From assembly GCA_023458215.1 (NCBI GenBank), contig JAEXAJ010000003.1, forward strand, positions 1 through 19,109: 19,109 bases of DNA, given 5' to 3'. Position numbers and translations under genes: made by a program. The notes below the pieces were generated by a model, which was given only the letters and a program-made list of their open reading frames with translations, made no database searches and was not told the origin of the DNA. Shown in pieces: positions 7,217 to 14,122 of this stretch. Position 1 is the stretch's first letter, and the number at the start of each line of letters is the position of its first letter. This stretch comes from Bacteroidota bacterium (GTDB lineage: Bacteria > Bacteroidota > Bacteroidia > Bacteroidales > Bacteroidaceae).

Positions 7217-7304
7217 TTCATTTCTTTCGCGTTTTGAGCTAATCCAACTATTGTTTCTTCTTAAAGAATGGATAACCTCTTATTGCTCACTCCGATAAAA
7301 AATC

Positions 7305-8516
7305 TTATTTCAGCCTTGCCCTGGATAGTCTTTCTCCGAATGTAAGGTTCAAATTCACACTCCAGCGGCTTTCTTGCATCATGCTGCTGCGTGAATTTAA
7401 TTGTTTCCGCCAGGTGGCGCCTAAAGATAGGTAGGAGTAGCGGATGGGAAAACTGACACCTGCACTAGCTTCCAGATATTGCATCTTTCCACCTTTCAGC
7501 ATGATATAGGAGTCACTATAACCTATTCCTCCCATTAATTCGATAGAGCGTGGGAGGCGTGGGTTGGTGGTGTATATGCCTCCCAAGTTTACTTTATGTT
7601 GGTTTTGATACTTCATGGAGGTGTAGGATGAGGTATTGCGGCTCCAATCCAGATAATTATAATCGGCGGTGAGCACCCAACGCTCTGTAGTCATAGACAA
7701 ACCGGTGCCGAGGTGCATCGGTAGATATTGCTTGCGGCTGTGATAACTCTTATCGAGATTCTCGCTGGTAGAGGAGTTGGAATATGTCAGCGTATTGTCG
7801 TGGCTGATCGGGAGGGAAGGAGCAAATACTACTCCTGCCGCCCATTGGCATCCGTCCGTGGTGTTGAATTGATAATGCAGTCCGAAGTCGGCGTAGAATG
7901 CCCGTTTGGCAGATTCGTATGCTACGATAGCCTTCTCCTGCGTTTCACTTTGTTTTACGGTACCTGTTATCATGCCCAGGTTTACGCCTAAGGAGAGGTT
8001 CCGGGTCAGTGCGAAGGCATTGGTGAGGTAGCAACGATACAGCCCGCCTGTTCCTTCGAACAAGGAATAGGTGTAGCTGCCGGGCGAACCTTCTATTTCT
8101 TCTTCGGTCTGTATAACGTAACCCACGCTGCTGTAGGGAGCTACACCCACAAGGGCATACCAACGCGGAAGAATGCGGAAACCCATGCTGATGCGGTTGG
8201 GGTTGCCTGTAAAGTTGGAACTATGTTCGCTTAGGAAGGAGTAGCGGGCATAGGAGGCCGATGCACCCACATCGAATGTGAAGCAAGTAGTATCCATGCG
8301 GGTGATAGCTGCCGGGTTCAGGGTATTTTGGAAACCGGTGCGGTTCAGGGCGATACCTATGTTACCCATACCTGCATAGCGTCCGCCGTCAGTGGTGCTC
8401 AGTTCACCCAGTCCGTACATCGAGGTGGGCAGGTTGGTGGTGTTTTGGGCGGTGATAGAAAGACTCGCCGTGCAAAGGCTGCACAGCAGTAAGGGGATTT
8501 GCTTATAATGTTTCAT
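7305..8516 (-). CDS. Outer-membrane beta-barrel protein, FadL/PorV-like
   Basis: A 403-residue protein with a signal peptide at residues 1-23 (cut after ITAQ). After it comes a region with GGRYAGMGNIGIALNRTG and NPAAITRMD, a pattern typical of the N-terminus of FadL/OmpP1 and PorV-like barrels in Bacteroidota. The rest is a run of alternating polar and aromatic strands (YSFLSEHS, RISMGFRILPRWYALVG, WVLTADYNYLDWS, YSYLSLGATWRKQL) ending in a strand, VNLNLTFGERLS, short of the very C-terminus. It should sit in the outer membrane as a channel or assembly partner; the substrate is unknown. Its ATG overlaps the stop of the DUF4270 gene upstream by 4 nt, so the two are translationally coupled. Confidence 0.8.
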   Translation of the reverse strand: MKHYKQIPLLLCSLCTASLSITAQNTTNLPTSMYGLGELSTTDGGRYAGMGNIGIALNRTGFQNTLNPAAITRMDTTCFTFDVGASASYARYSFLSEHSSNFTGNPNRISMGFRILPRWYALVGVAPYSSVGYVIQTEEEIEGSPGSYTYSLFEGTGGLYRCYLTNAFALTRNLSLGVNLGMITGTVKQSETQEKAIVAYESAKRAFYADFGLHYQFNTTDGCQWAAGVVFAPSLPISHDNTLTYSNSSTSENLDKSYHSRKQYLPMHLGTGLSMTTERWVLTADYNYLDWSRNTSSYTSMKYQNQHKVNLGGIYTTNPRLPRSIELMGGIGYSDSYIMLKGGKMQYLEASAGVSFPIRYSYLSLGATWRKQLNSRSSMMQESRWSVNLNLTFGERLSRARLK

Positions 8517-9829
8517 TGCTCGTTGTATATTTTAAATCTCACGTCTAATCGGCATTGTCTCTCCAAGTCGGGATCGTTGGTGAATATTACCTGATTGAAG
8601 GTGGTTGCGCTCTCCTCGTCAGTCAGACTCATGAGTAGTTTCTGCCGTTTCATGCCCCAGGTGCCGAAGTTGTTTCGGATGAACTCGGTGAGGTCGAAGG
8701 AGTAGTAAGTCTCCCGGCCATACATCTCGTCTATGGTGAGGTTGCCGGTCTGTACGGTCACACCGTCGCTGCCGTATATATAGTCTTCGAGTACATTGTT
8801 TTCATTGGTGATGTAGAGGCGGATATCTTGGGGTAGCTGGTTCACGGAGTTATAGCTTTTGGCCAGTGGGTAGAGGTAAAGTGTGGCACTCTCTACAGAC
8901 ACGATTTCTCCGGCATTTTGCAAGTCGTTCAGAAAAGGAAATTCAAGCTGATTGTAAAAGCCGGTCAGTCCCTGCATATAGGCGCGGTGGTTCAGGTCAG
9001 TTGAGTGGATGAGGTTCTCTATTCCGCTTTGCAACGAGGCGAGGGGCGTACCCGTGCGGTCGTACTGTATTCCCGTATAGGTATATTCGGTATTTACGCT
9101 GAAAGTCAGTGTTTGTTCCACCCGCTGGTTGCTCACTTCGTGGTAGTGAAGGTTGAGGCTCATGGCAGAATCGTTTACCAAGAATCCGGTGATACATTGC
9201 CCGCTGGTTTCGGGCACAAAGACCAGCCCTGGGAATTTCTTCTTGAATTTCTCCTGAGTGTCAAAGTAATCGTCGCGTACCACAAGATCGTCCAACCACT
9301 TCTGACCCATTTCGTCCGGCAGGCGCACTTCTATTTCCTTTTTCCGACCGGGGCGTGGGGTAAAAGTGAAGCTGAATAGCGGTATATCTTCTCTCTGTAG
9401 AGTAGTGGTAGTATAGAGTTTGTCGTTATTATCCAGTACAATAGGATACTTCAGGCGGTAAACGGTGATGCGTTGGCTGGTCAGCGTATCTCCCCAGAAG
9501 TGCCCCGAAGGTATCATCCGTAAAACAAGTGAGTCCAGCGTATAGCTGCAATCCGTACTGGGCGTGAAACTGTTTTTGGAATATTCGGCATAAAAGGCGG
9601 CTGATACTTCGCCCCATGAATCGTCTTTATAATGTCCCAACTGGCAGATACTATCTCCTTGTGTCTTGATAGAGTCCAGTAGGATGGTACTTATATCTAC
9701 CGAACAAGTATCTGCAAATACATTATAGAAAGAACTACTTACCAAGCTCTTCCCAAGCTGTGAGTTCTCGTCCTGACAGGAGCAGAAGACGGCGATAAAT
9801 GTAACTAAACTATACAATAATTTTTTCAT
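8513..9829 (-). CDS. DUF4270 family lipoprotein
   Basis: A 438-residue envelope lipoprotein. The signal peptide ends in a lipobox-like VFCSC, with Cys18 the likely lipidated residue, followed by the acidic QDE. The N-terminal part matches the DUF4270 pattern I know: SQLGKSLV, DSIKTQGDSICQLGHYKDDSWGEVSAAFYAEY, then TLDSLVLRMIPSGHFWGD. The C-terminal part includes TLYLYPLAKSYN, a predicted beta-rich fold, and the typical FDLTEFIRNNF segment. Length fits the family. Biochemical function is unknown to me. It is the first gene of a leftward pair with the outer-membrane barrel and is divergent from the kelch lipoprotein across 204 bp. The start codon follows two tandem copies of a heptamer. Confidence 0.82.
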   Translation of the reverse strand: MKKLLYSLVTFIAVFCSCQDENSQLGKSLVSSSFYNVFADTCSVDISTILLDSIKTQGDSICQLGHYKDDSWGEVSAAFYAEYSKNSFTPSTDCSYTLDSLVLRMIPSGHFWGDTLTSQRITVYRLKYPIVLDNNDKLYTTTTLQREDIPLFSFTFTPRPGRKKEIEVRLPDEMGQKWLDDLVVRDDYFDTQEKFKKKFPGLVFVPETSGQCITGFLVNDSAMSLNLHYHEVSNQRVEQTLTFSVNTEYTYTGIQYDRTGTPLASLQSGIENLIHSTDLNHRAYMQGLTGFYNQLEFPFLNDLQNAGEIVSVESATLYLYPLAKSYNSVNQLPQDIRLYITNENNVLEDYIYGSDGVTVQTGNLTIDEMYGRETYYSFDLTEFIRNNFGTWGMKRQKLLMSLTDEESATTFNQVIFTNDPDLERQCRLDVRFKIYNEQ

Positions 9830-9844
9830 TCTTCATTCTTCATT
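9827..9844 (-). repeat. Tandem heptamer over the DUF4270 start codon
   Basis: On the plus strand the sequence reads CATTCTT CATTCTT CATT. In the minus-strand mRNA this makes three ATGs 7 nt apart, the last being the DUF4270 start. The first ATG opens a five-codon frame whose TGA overlaps the real start. It may only serve as a purine-rich ribosome site. Confidence 0.4.
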
Positions 9845-9916
9845 TAAATGTCGGCAGCAAAGGAAATTCAAACTTCCCTATCCGCCTATTAAAATCGGCG
9901 ATCGGGCAGGTTTTAT

Positions 9917-9934
9917 CGTTAAAGGCGTTTAACG
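9917..9934. promoter_or_regulatory. Inverted repeat in the divergent envelope-gene control region
   Basis: CGTTAAA (9917-9923) and TTTAACG (9928-9934) are perfect 7-bp arms around a 4-nt spacer. The repeat lies about 27 nt upstream of the kelch -33 box and 88 nt upstream of the DUF4270 start, so one bound factor could affect both directions. No regulator gene is adjacent. Confidence 0.4.
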
Positions 9935-9961
9935 GGTATTTAGGGCTGTTAGTCGGTTATT

Positions 9962-9993
9962 TTTGCGGGTGTGATTCCTACGATTTACTTTCG
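9962..9993 (+). promoter_or_regulatory. Candidate promoter for the kelch lipoprotein gene
   Basis: TTTG (9962-9965), a 20-nt spacer and TACTTTCG (9986-9993) fit the Bacteroides consensus with one mismatch in the -7 box. Transcription would start near 10000, about 34 nt before the ATG at 10034. Confidence 0.45.
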
Positions 9994-10033
9994 CCACCAA
10001 AACATAGTAATCTAACATAAGTTTAAAGAAAAA

Positions 10034-11107
10034 ATGAATCGACTATTATTGGGATTGATGCTGCTGGCTACTCTGTGCCTGACCGGCAGTTGTACGGAAG
10101 ACGATGAATACACACAGGGACAGTGGATAAAGAAAACAAGCTATAACGGCTATGCGCGTGCATACGCTTGTAGTTTCACTATCGACAATAAAGGCTATCT
10201 GTGTTGCGGCTTCCGTGGAGGCAACAAAGATTATCTGAATGACCTTTGGGAGTATAATATGGATACAGGCGTGTGGACACAATGCGAAACCATGCCTGTA
10301 GAAGGTCGCAAATACGGCGCTGCATTTGCTGTGAACGGCAAAGGTTACGTTACTACAGGTTCCAGGAAAGACGGAACATCCTCCGATTATATGGCAGATA
10401 CATGGGAATATACTCCTGCTACGAATAGCTGGGCGCGGAAAGATGATTTCGGCGGCGGAGCGCGTGACGGTGCGTTGGCGTTCACCATCGGCGGATATGG
10501 ATATGTAGGTACGGGATATAATGAAGATACCATTGGCAGCATGCTGGACTTCTACCGTTTCAACCCCAATGCCGCCGAAGGAAAGCAATGGGAAATAGTG
10601 CATGGCTTTGGCGGCGAGAAGCGACGTTACGGTACGGCCTTTGTCATCAACGATGTAGCCTACATCTGTTGCGGACAGAATCAGGGAGGCGGTAGCAACC
10701 CTGTGGACTTCTGGAAATTCGATGGTAGCACCTGGACGCAGTTGAGGGATATTGCCAATACCGATTCTAATAATGATTATGACGATGATTATGCCATTGT
10801 CCGTTATAGTGCGGTGTCCTTCTCCATTAACGGATATGGCTATGTGGCTACCGGAACCCGTAGCGGTGTTACCGGTGATTACTGGAAGTACGATCCCGAG
10901 CAAGATTTGTGGTACGGCGATTCTGATGATGACTTTACGCCGCTTACGAAAGTGCATAATTATCCTGCCGGTACCTCTTCGCGCGAAGGTGCCGTTTCAT
11001 TCTCCAACGGTCAGCGGGGTTTTATCTTGACCGGAGCGTCGGGAAGCAGCAGTTTCTTCGATGATATCTACGAACTTCTGCCCGATGAGCAAGAAGATGT
11101 TGATTAA
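10034..11107 (+). CDS. Kelch-repeat beta-propeller lipoprotein
   Basis: A 357-residue lipoprotein. The signal peptide ends at LTGSC, with Cys20 lipidated, and the following TEDDE resembles the acidic lipoprotein export signal of Bacteroidota, so it is probably on the cell surface. The remainder is built of about six kelch-type units with the recurring pattern of a Gly-Tyr-Gly-Tyr or similar turn, then D.W.Y, then W. Examples are KGYLCCGFRGG...DLWEYNMDTGVW, KGYVTTGSRKDG...DTWEYTPATNSW, YGYVGTGYNEDT and YGYVATGTRSG...YWKYDPEQDLW. A six-blade propeller is expected, likely for binding a protein or glycan. It lacks any visible catalytic set of a galactose oxidase or sialate epimerase. The DUF4907-like gene follows after 6 nt, so the two form an operon. 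Confidence 0.85.
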   Translation: MNRLLLGLMLLATLCLTGSCTEDDEYTQGQWIKKTSYNGYARAYACSFTIDNKGYLCCGFRGGNKDYLNDLWEYNMDTGVWTQCETMPVEGRKYGAAFAVNGKGYVTTGSRKDGTSSDYMADTWEYTPATNSWARKDDFGGGARDGALAFTIGGYGYVGTGYNEDTIGSMLDFYRFNPNAAEGKQWEIVHGFGGEKRRYGTAFVINDVAYICCGQNQGGGSNPVDFWKFDGSTWTQLRDIANTDSNNDYDDDYAIVRYSAVSFSINGYGYVATGTRSGVTGDYWKYDPEQDLWYGDSDDDFTPLTKVHNYPAGTSSREGAVSFSNGQRGFILTGASGSSSFFDDIYELLPDEQEDVD

Positions 11108-11113
11108 TTTAAA

Positions 11114-11452
11114 GTGATTACAGTGAAGCATTCGTTTATTATGATAGGTGTGTCGTCCGTGTTGGCGGCATGCCTTTTTTCCTGTTCGGGTTGTTCGTCG
11201 GGCAGCGATGAGTTGAAGTGCCGGGTGATGGAGGTAGAAGGCGGTTATGGTTATGTGGTGCTCTGCGGAAGCGACACGCTGATATCCCAACCCTATATGC
11301 CGGCAATAGCAGGGCGGATACCGTTCAGCACCAAAGAAGATGCCTTGAATACAGGTAAACTCGTTTGTAAGAAGTTGTTTGACGGGCAGCCGCCTACTCT
11401 TAGCAGGGAGGAAGTGGAGGAAAGTCTCACTTCTTTCTCCTTTCCTAAATAG
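11114..11452 (+). CDS. DUF4907-like small exported protein, probable lipoprotein
   Basis: A 112-residue protein if begun at the GTG at 11114. A second GTG at 11123 would give MKHSFIMIGV, a more typical signal peptide, and may be the true start. The N-terminal hydrophobic stretch holds three possible lipid-anchor cysteines (LAAC, LFSC, CSGC). The mature part has the pattern I associate with DUF4907: GYGYVVLCGSDTLISQPYMP, then AGRIPFSTKEDALNTGKLV and a C-terminal LSREEVEESLTSF. Function unknown. It lies 6 nt after the kelch gene and ends inside a perfect hairpin shared with the converging lipoprotein gene. Confidence 0.7.
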   Translation: MITVKHSFIMIGVSSVLAACLFSCSGCSSGSDELKCRVMEVEGGYGYVVLCGSDTLISQPYMPAIAGRIPFSTKEDALNTGKLVCKKLFDGQPPTLSREEVEESLTSFSFPK

Positions 11453-11464
11453 AAAGGAGAAAGA
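11432..11464. terminator. Perfect 13-bp hairpin straddling the DUF4907-like stop codon
   Basis: TCTTTCTCCTTTC (11432-11444) and GAAAGGAGAAAGA (11452-11464) are exact complements around a 7-nt loop. The TAG stop sits at the edge of the loop. It lies between two converging genes whose stops are only 25 nt apart. No U-run follows on either strand, so it may protect mRNA 3' ends rather than terminate alone. Confidence 0.45.
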
Positions 11465-11477
11465 GGGAGCAGGCTTA

Positions 11478-12425
11478 CTAATCTCCTTCGGCAAGCTCAG
11501 TCACTTCGTGTTTGATAGGCGAATGGCTATAAGGAAACTCTTTCGTGAATTTCCCTTTTACTATTTTCAAGGACTCGCTGCCGGGTCTCAACAAGGTGAG
11601 AGTATAGGTGGCTTGCAGGCGTTGGTAGTAGATTCTTGCAGAATAAAGGTTCCGTTTCCAGCTTACTAAATCCACTTCATAGGACTCACCCATCTGCTGG
11701 TTGCGATACATGCCTGTTTCAGTATAATTGTACTGATTCTTTTCGAAAAATAGTTTCCCGTTTTCAATGCCTTCGGGCATGTCTACAAGGCGTTTCCCGC
11801 TTTCGGGACTAAGCTGCTCTTCATTGAAATCAGGACTACTGAAGGAGTAGTTGATGTCTTCCATATAGAGCAGGTTGAAGCTCATCTTTGTTGTAACAGG
11901 CACTCCCTCTTCCCCTCTTTTATCTATATAGGTTATTCCCCAGGGTCTGCTTGCAGCCTCTCTGATGCCATCGCCTTCCTCCAGGGTATATGCAATGGAC
12001 TGAATCTGATAGAAACTCGTGCACTGCTTCTGCCGGACAGTGATGGCTTCTGCATAAAATCCCTCTTTCATCCTGAGGTTGATGATGAAAACACGCTCTT
12101 CTTTCTCAAAGTTGTCATTCAGCGTCACGGTTAGTGCATTCTTTTTATCACGGACGATGCTTCCCCATCCGAAGTGAATGGTGCCTAGGTCTTCGAGGAA
12201 GATGGGGCGGTTGTTTATATCGTATATAAATCCACCGTATGGATCGGTAACCGAGGAAATGGACCAATTGGATCTGGTCATATTAATTTCTTGGGTCGAG
12301 GCCTCTCCTTCGAAGGTTATTTCTTTGATGGAAGCCAGTGTTTCATCGTCTTTGTCACAGGCTATCAGGGAACAGCAGATGAGTCCCAATGAAAAGAATA
12401 GCTGTAGAATCTTACTTGTTTTCAT
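11478..12425 (-). CDS. Surface lipoprotein with BACON-like N-terminal domain
   Basis: A 315-residue protein. The signal peptide ends in a good lipobox, LIAC, with Cys23. The next residues, DKDDE, closely match the lipoprotein export signal of Bacteroidota, so it is probably displayed outside the outer membrane. Residues 30-135 look like a BACON-type Ig fold: NWSISSVTD, then LTVTLNDNFEKEERVFIINLRM, closing with ITVRQKQ. The C-terminal half (about 140-315) is beta-rich and unfamiliar to me. BACON domains are usually linked to glycan or mucin binding; that role here is inference. It is a single-gene unit, divergent from lpdA and converging on the DUF4907-like gene. Confidence 0.7.
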   Translation of the reverse strand: MKTSKILQLFFSLGLICCSLIACDKDDETLASIKEITFEGEASTQEINMTRSNWSISSVTDPYGGFIYDINNRPIFLEDLGTIHFGWGSIVRDKKNALTVTLNDNFEKEERVFIINLRMKEGFYAEAITVRQKQCTSFYQIQSIAYTLEEGDGIREAASRPWGITYIDKRGEEGVPVTTKMSFNLLYMEDINYSFSSPDFNEEQLSPESGKRLVDMPEGIENGKLFFEKNQYNYTETGMYRNQQMGESYEVDLVSWKRNLYSARIYYQRLQATYTLTLLRPGSESLKIVKGKFTKEFPYSHSPIKHEVTELAEGD

Positions 12426-12481
12426 TCTAGTAATAGTTTAGTATATCTGTTAGACGCAACCTTTGTGCGAATGCTGCTTGG

Positions 12482-12489
12482 CAAAGATA
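12482..12489 (-). promoter_or_regulatory. -7 box for the BACON-like lipoprotein gene
   Basis: On the minus strand TATCTTTG is an exact -7 match 56 nt upstream of the ATG at 12425. No TTG is seen 19-21 nt further upstream, so the -33 half is poor and an activator may be needed. Confidence 0.4.
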
Positions 12490-12531
12490 CTTATTCTTTA
12501 TGAATAGCAGGTATGAAAAACAGATAGTTTC

Positions 12532-12562
12532 TTGGGTAACAGCGGGGAAAGTTTTACATTTG
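12532..12562 (+). promoter_or_regulatory. lpdA promoter (Bacteroides-type)
   Basis: TTG (12532-12534), a 20-nt spacer and TACATTTG (12555-12562) match the Bacteroides consensus. Transcription should start near 12569, so the upstream in-frame ATG at 12500 cannot be used. This fixes the start of lpdA at 12602. Confidence 0.75.
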
Positions 12563-12601
12563 TACCAATTGCTAAGAATAATCTTAAAACAAGAATCTAT
12601 C

Positions 12602-13948
12602 ATGAAATACCAAGTTGCCATTATCGGCGGAGGTCCTGCGGGATATACTGCTGCCGAAGCTGCCGGGAAAGCCGGACTGAGTGTTGTACTTTTCGAGAAA
12701 CAAAACCTTGGTGGTGTATGCCTGAACGAAGGTTGTATTCCCACCAAGACTTTATTATATTCGGCTAAAACCTACGACGGAGCACGCCATGCCTCCAAGT
12801 ATGCAGTAAATGTATCCGAAGTTTCGTTCGATCTGCCTAAGATCATTGCCCGTAAACAGAAAGTAGTGCGCAAACTGGTACTCGGCGTGAAAGGCAAACT
12901 GACCGCTCACGGTGTAACCATCGTTACCGGTACAGCCACTATCATCGACAAGAACCATATTCAATGTGGCGAAGAAACCTACGAATGCGAGAATCTCTTG
13001 CTTTGTACGGGCTCCGAAACCTTCGTCCCTCCCATCCCCGGAGTAGATACGGTGCCCTACTGGACGCATCGCGACGCATTGGATAATAAGGAGCTTCCTG
13101 CTTCGCTTGCCATTATTGGCGGTGGAGTTATCGGTATGGAGTTCGCTTCTTTCTTCAATAGCCTCGGTGTACAGGTTACGGTAATCGAGATGCTCGATGA
13201 AATCCTTGGCGGTATGGACAAAGAACTTTCCGCTATGCTCCGTGCTGAGTATGCAAAGAGAGGCATTAAGTTTATGCTGAGTACGAAAGTCATTTCACTG
13301 GGTGAGGCTGATAACTCCCTGATTCAAGTGAATTACGAAAACGCTGATGGCGACGGCTCTGTGGTAGCCGACAAACTCCTGATGAGCGTAGGCCGTCGCC
13401 CGGTATTGAAAGGCTTTGGTCTCGAAAACCTTCATTTGGCGAAGACAGAACGTGGAAACATCATTGTCAATGAACAAATGCAGACTTCCGAAGAGGGTGT
13501 ATATGCTTGCGGCGACTTAACCGGCTTTTCTCTACTGGCGCATACCGCCGTTCGTGAAGCCGAAGTAGCGGTGCATGCTATCCTCGGCAAGAACGACGTA
13601 ATGAGCTATCGTGCCATCCCCGGCGTGGTATATACCAATCCCGAAATAGCCGGAGTAGGTGAGACGGAAGAATCTCTCCAAAAGAAAGGTATCGCTTATC
13701 GTACTATACAACTTCCGATGGCTTATTCCGGACGTTTTGTAGCCGAGAACGAAGGGGTGAACGGTGTCTGCAAAGTACTTTTAGCTGAAGATGATACCCT
13801 ATTAGGTGCTCACGTCCTTGGTAATCCTGCTTCTGAAATCATCACCTTGGCAGGTATGGCCATTGAATTGAAACTGACGGCGGGCGAGTGGAAGAAGATT
13901 GTATTTCCCCATCCCACGGTAGGGGAGATATTCAAAGAGGTGTTATAA
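12602..13948 (+). CDS. lpdA: Dihydrolipoyl dehydrogenase (E3)
   Basis: A 448-residue cytoplasmic flavoprotein that reoxidises dihydrolipoamide with NAD+ for 2-oxoacid dehydrogenase or glycine cleavage complexes. FAD site GGGPAG lies at residues 9-14. The redox disulfide is Cys40-Cys45 in GGVCLNEGCIPTK. The NAD-binding GGGVIGMEFA is near 180, the second FAD motif is VYACGDLTG, and the C-terminal catalytic pair is His437 (HPTVGE) with Glu442. The frame is open upstream to 12500, but the promoter and the family N-terminus (KYQVAIIGGG) place the start at 12602. It is slightly shorter than many E3 enzymes but complete. No E1, E2 or lipoate genes lie nearby, so which complex it serves cannot be told. 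Mercuric or glutathione reductase is less likely given the motifs. Confidence 0.92.
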   Translation: MKYQVAIIGGGPAGYTAAEAAGKAGLSVVLFEKQNLGGVCLNEGCIPTKTLLYSAKTYDGARHASKYAVNVSEVSFDLPKIIARKQKVVRKLVLGVKGKLTAHGVTIVTGTATIIDKNHIQCGEETYECENLLLCTGSETFVPPIPGVDTVPYWTHRDALDNKELPASLAIIGGGVIGMEFASFFNSLGVQVTVIEMLDEILGGMDKELSAMLRAEYAKRGIKFMLSTKVISLGEADNSLIQVNYENADGDGSVVADKLLMSVGRRPVLKGFGLENLHLAKTERGNIIVNEQMQTSEEGVYACGDLTGFSLLAHTAVREAEVAVHAILGKNDVMSYRAIPGVVYTNPEIAGVGETEESLQKKGIAYRTIQLPMAYSGRFVAENEGVNGVCKVLLAEDDTLLGAHVLGNPASEIITLAGMAIELKLTAGEWKKIVFPHPTVGEIFKEVL

Positions 13949-14019
13949 CAGGTTTGTAATAAGTAAAGAATAGATTAGTTATAAAGATACCGGCTATTGC
14001 CATCAAATTAGTAAAACAC

Positions 14020-14122
14020 TGCACCTCCGGGCACTGACCATTGGGAATATATTTGCAAGAAATGCGGCACTCATTTTGAGAAGCTGGTTGCGAAGTGGAA
14101 GGAAAATATAGATGAAGAATAA
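14020..14122 (+). pseudogene. Possible frameshifted zinc-ribbon remnant
   Basis: One frame gives CTSGH before a stop at 14035. Shifting by one base gives DHWEYICKKCGTHFEKLVAK and continues to a TAA at 14122. Joined, they resemble the small zinc-ribbon proteins of Bacteroides with a C..GxHxW motif followed by CKKCGT. No start codon is visible and the end overlaps the ATG of the next gene by 11 nt. It is most likely the decayed 3' end of a small gene; chance resemblance is possible. Confidence 0.3.
14048..14055 (+). promoter_or_regulatory. Possible -7 box for the thioredoxin/dacB operon
   Basis: TATATTTG fits TAnnTTTG 57 nt before the ATG at 14112, but there is no TTG at 19-21 nt upstream. It lies within the zinc-ribbon remnant. 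Confidence 0.25.

Larger units (their letters stand above)
6765..7304. other. 540-bp non-coding region between convergent genes, rich in repeats
   Basis: There is no gene-sized ORF here. It contains a GGGAA/TTCCC palindrome cluster (6841-6966), a 33-codon coding-like segment on the minus strand (6977-7078) and facing octamer arrays (7112-7216). The last 90 bp before the barrel stop codon are AT-rich with no strong hairpin. The whole looks like an intergenic mosaic of repeats placed where the 3' ends of two transcription units meet. Confidence 0.6.

Noticed and set aside
10046..10957. 303-codon open frame opposite the kelch gene
   Set aside because: It is Ile-rich with low complexity, caused by the repeated codons of the kelch blades read in reverse; the kelch protein explains the sequence.
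10034..11107. Galactose oxidase or N-acetylneuraminate epimerase
   Set aside because: Only the kelch scaffold is seen; no catalytic residue set or sialic-acid gene neighbourhood is present.
12500..12601. 34-codon N-terminal extension of lpdA
   Set aside because: The consensus promoter at 12532-12562 lies inside it and the flavoprotein fold begins at 12602.
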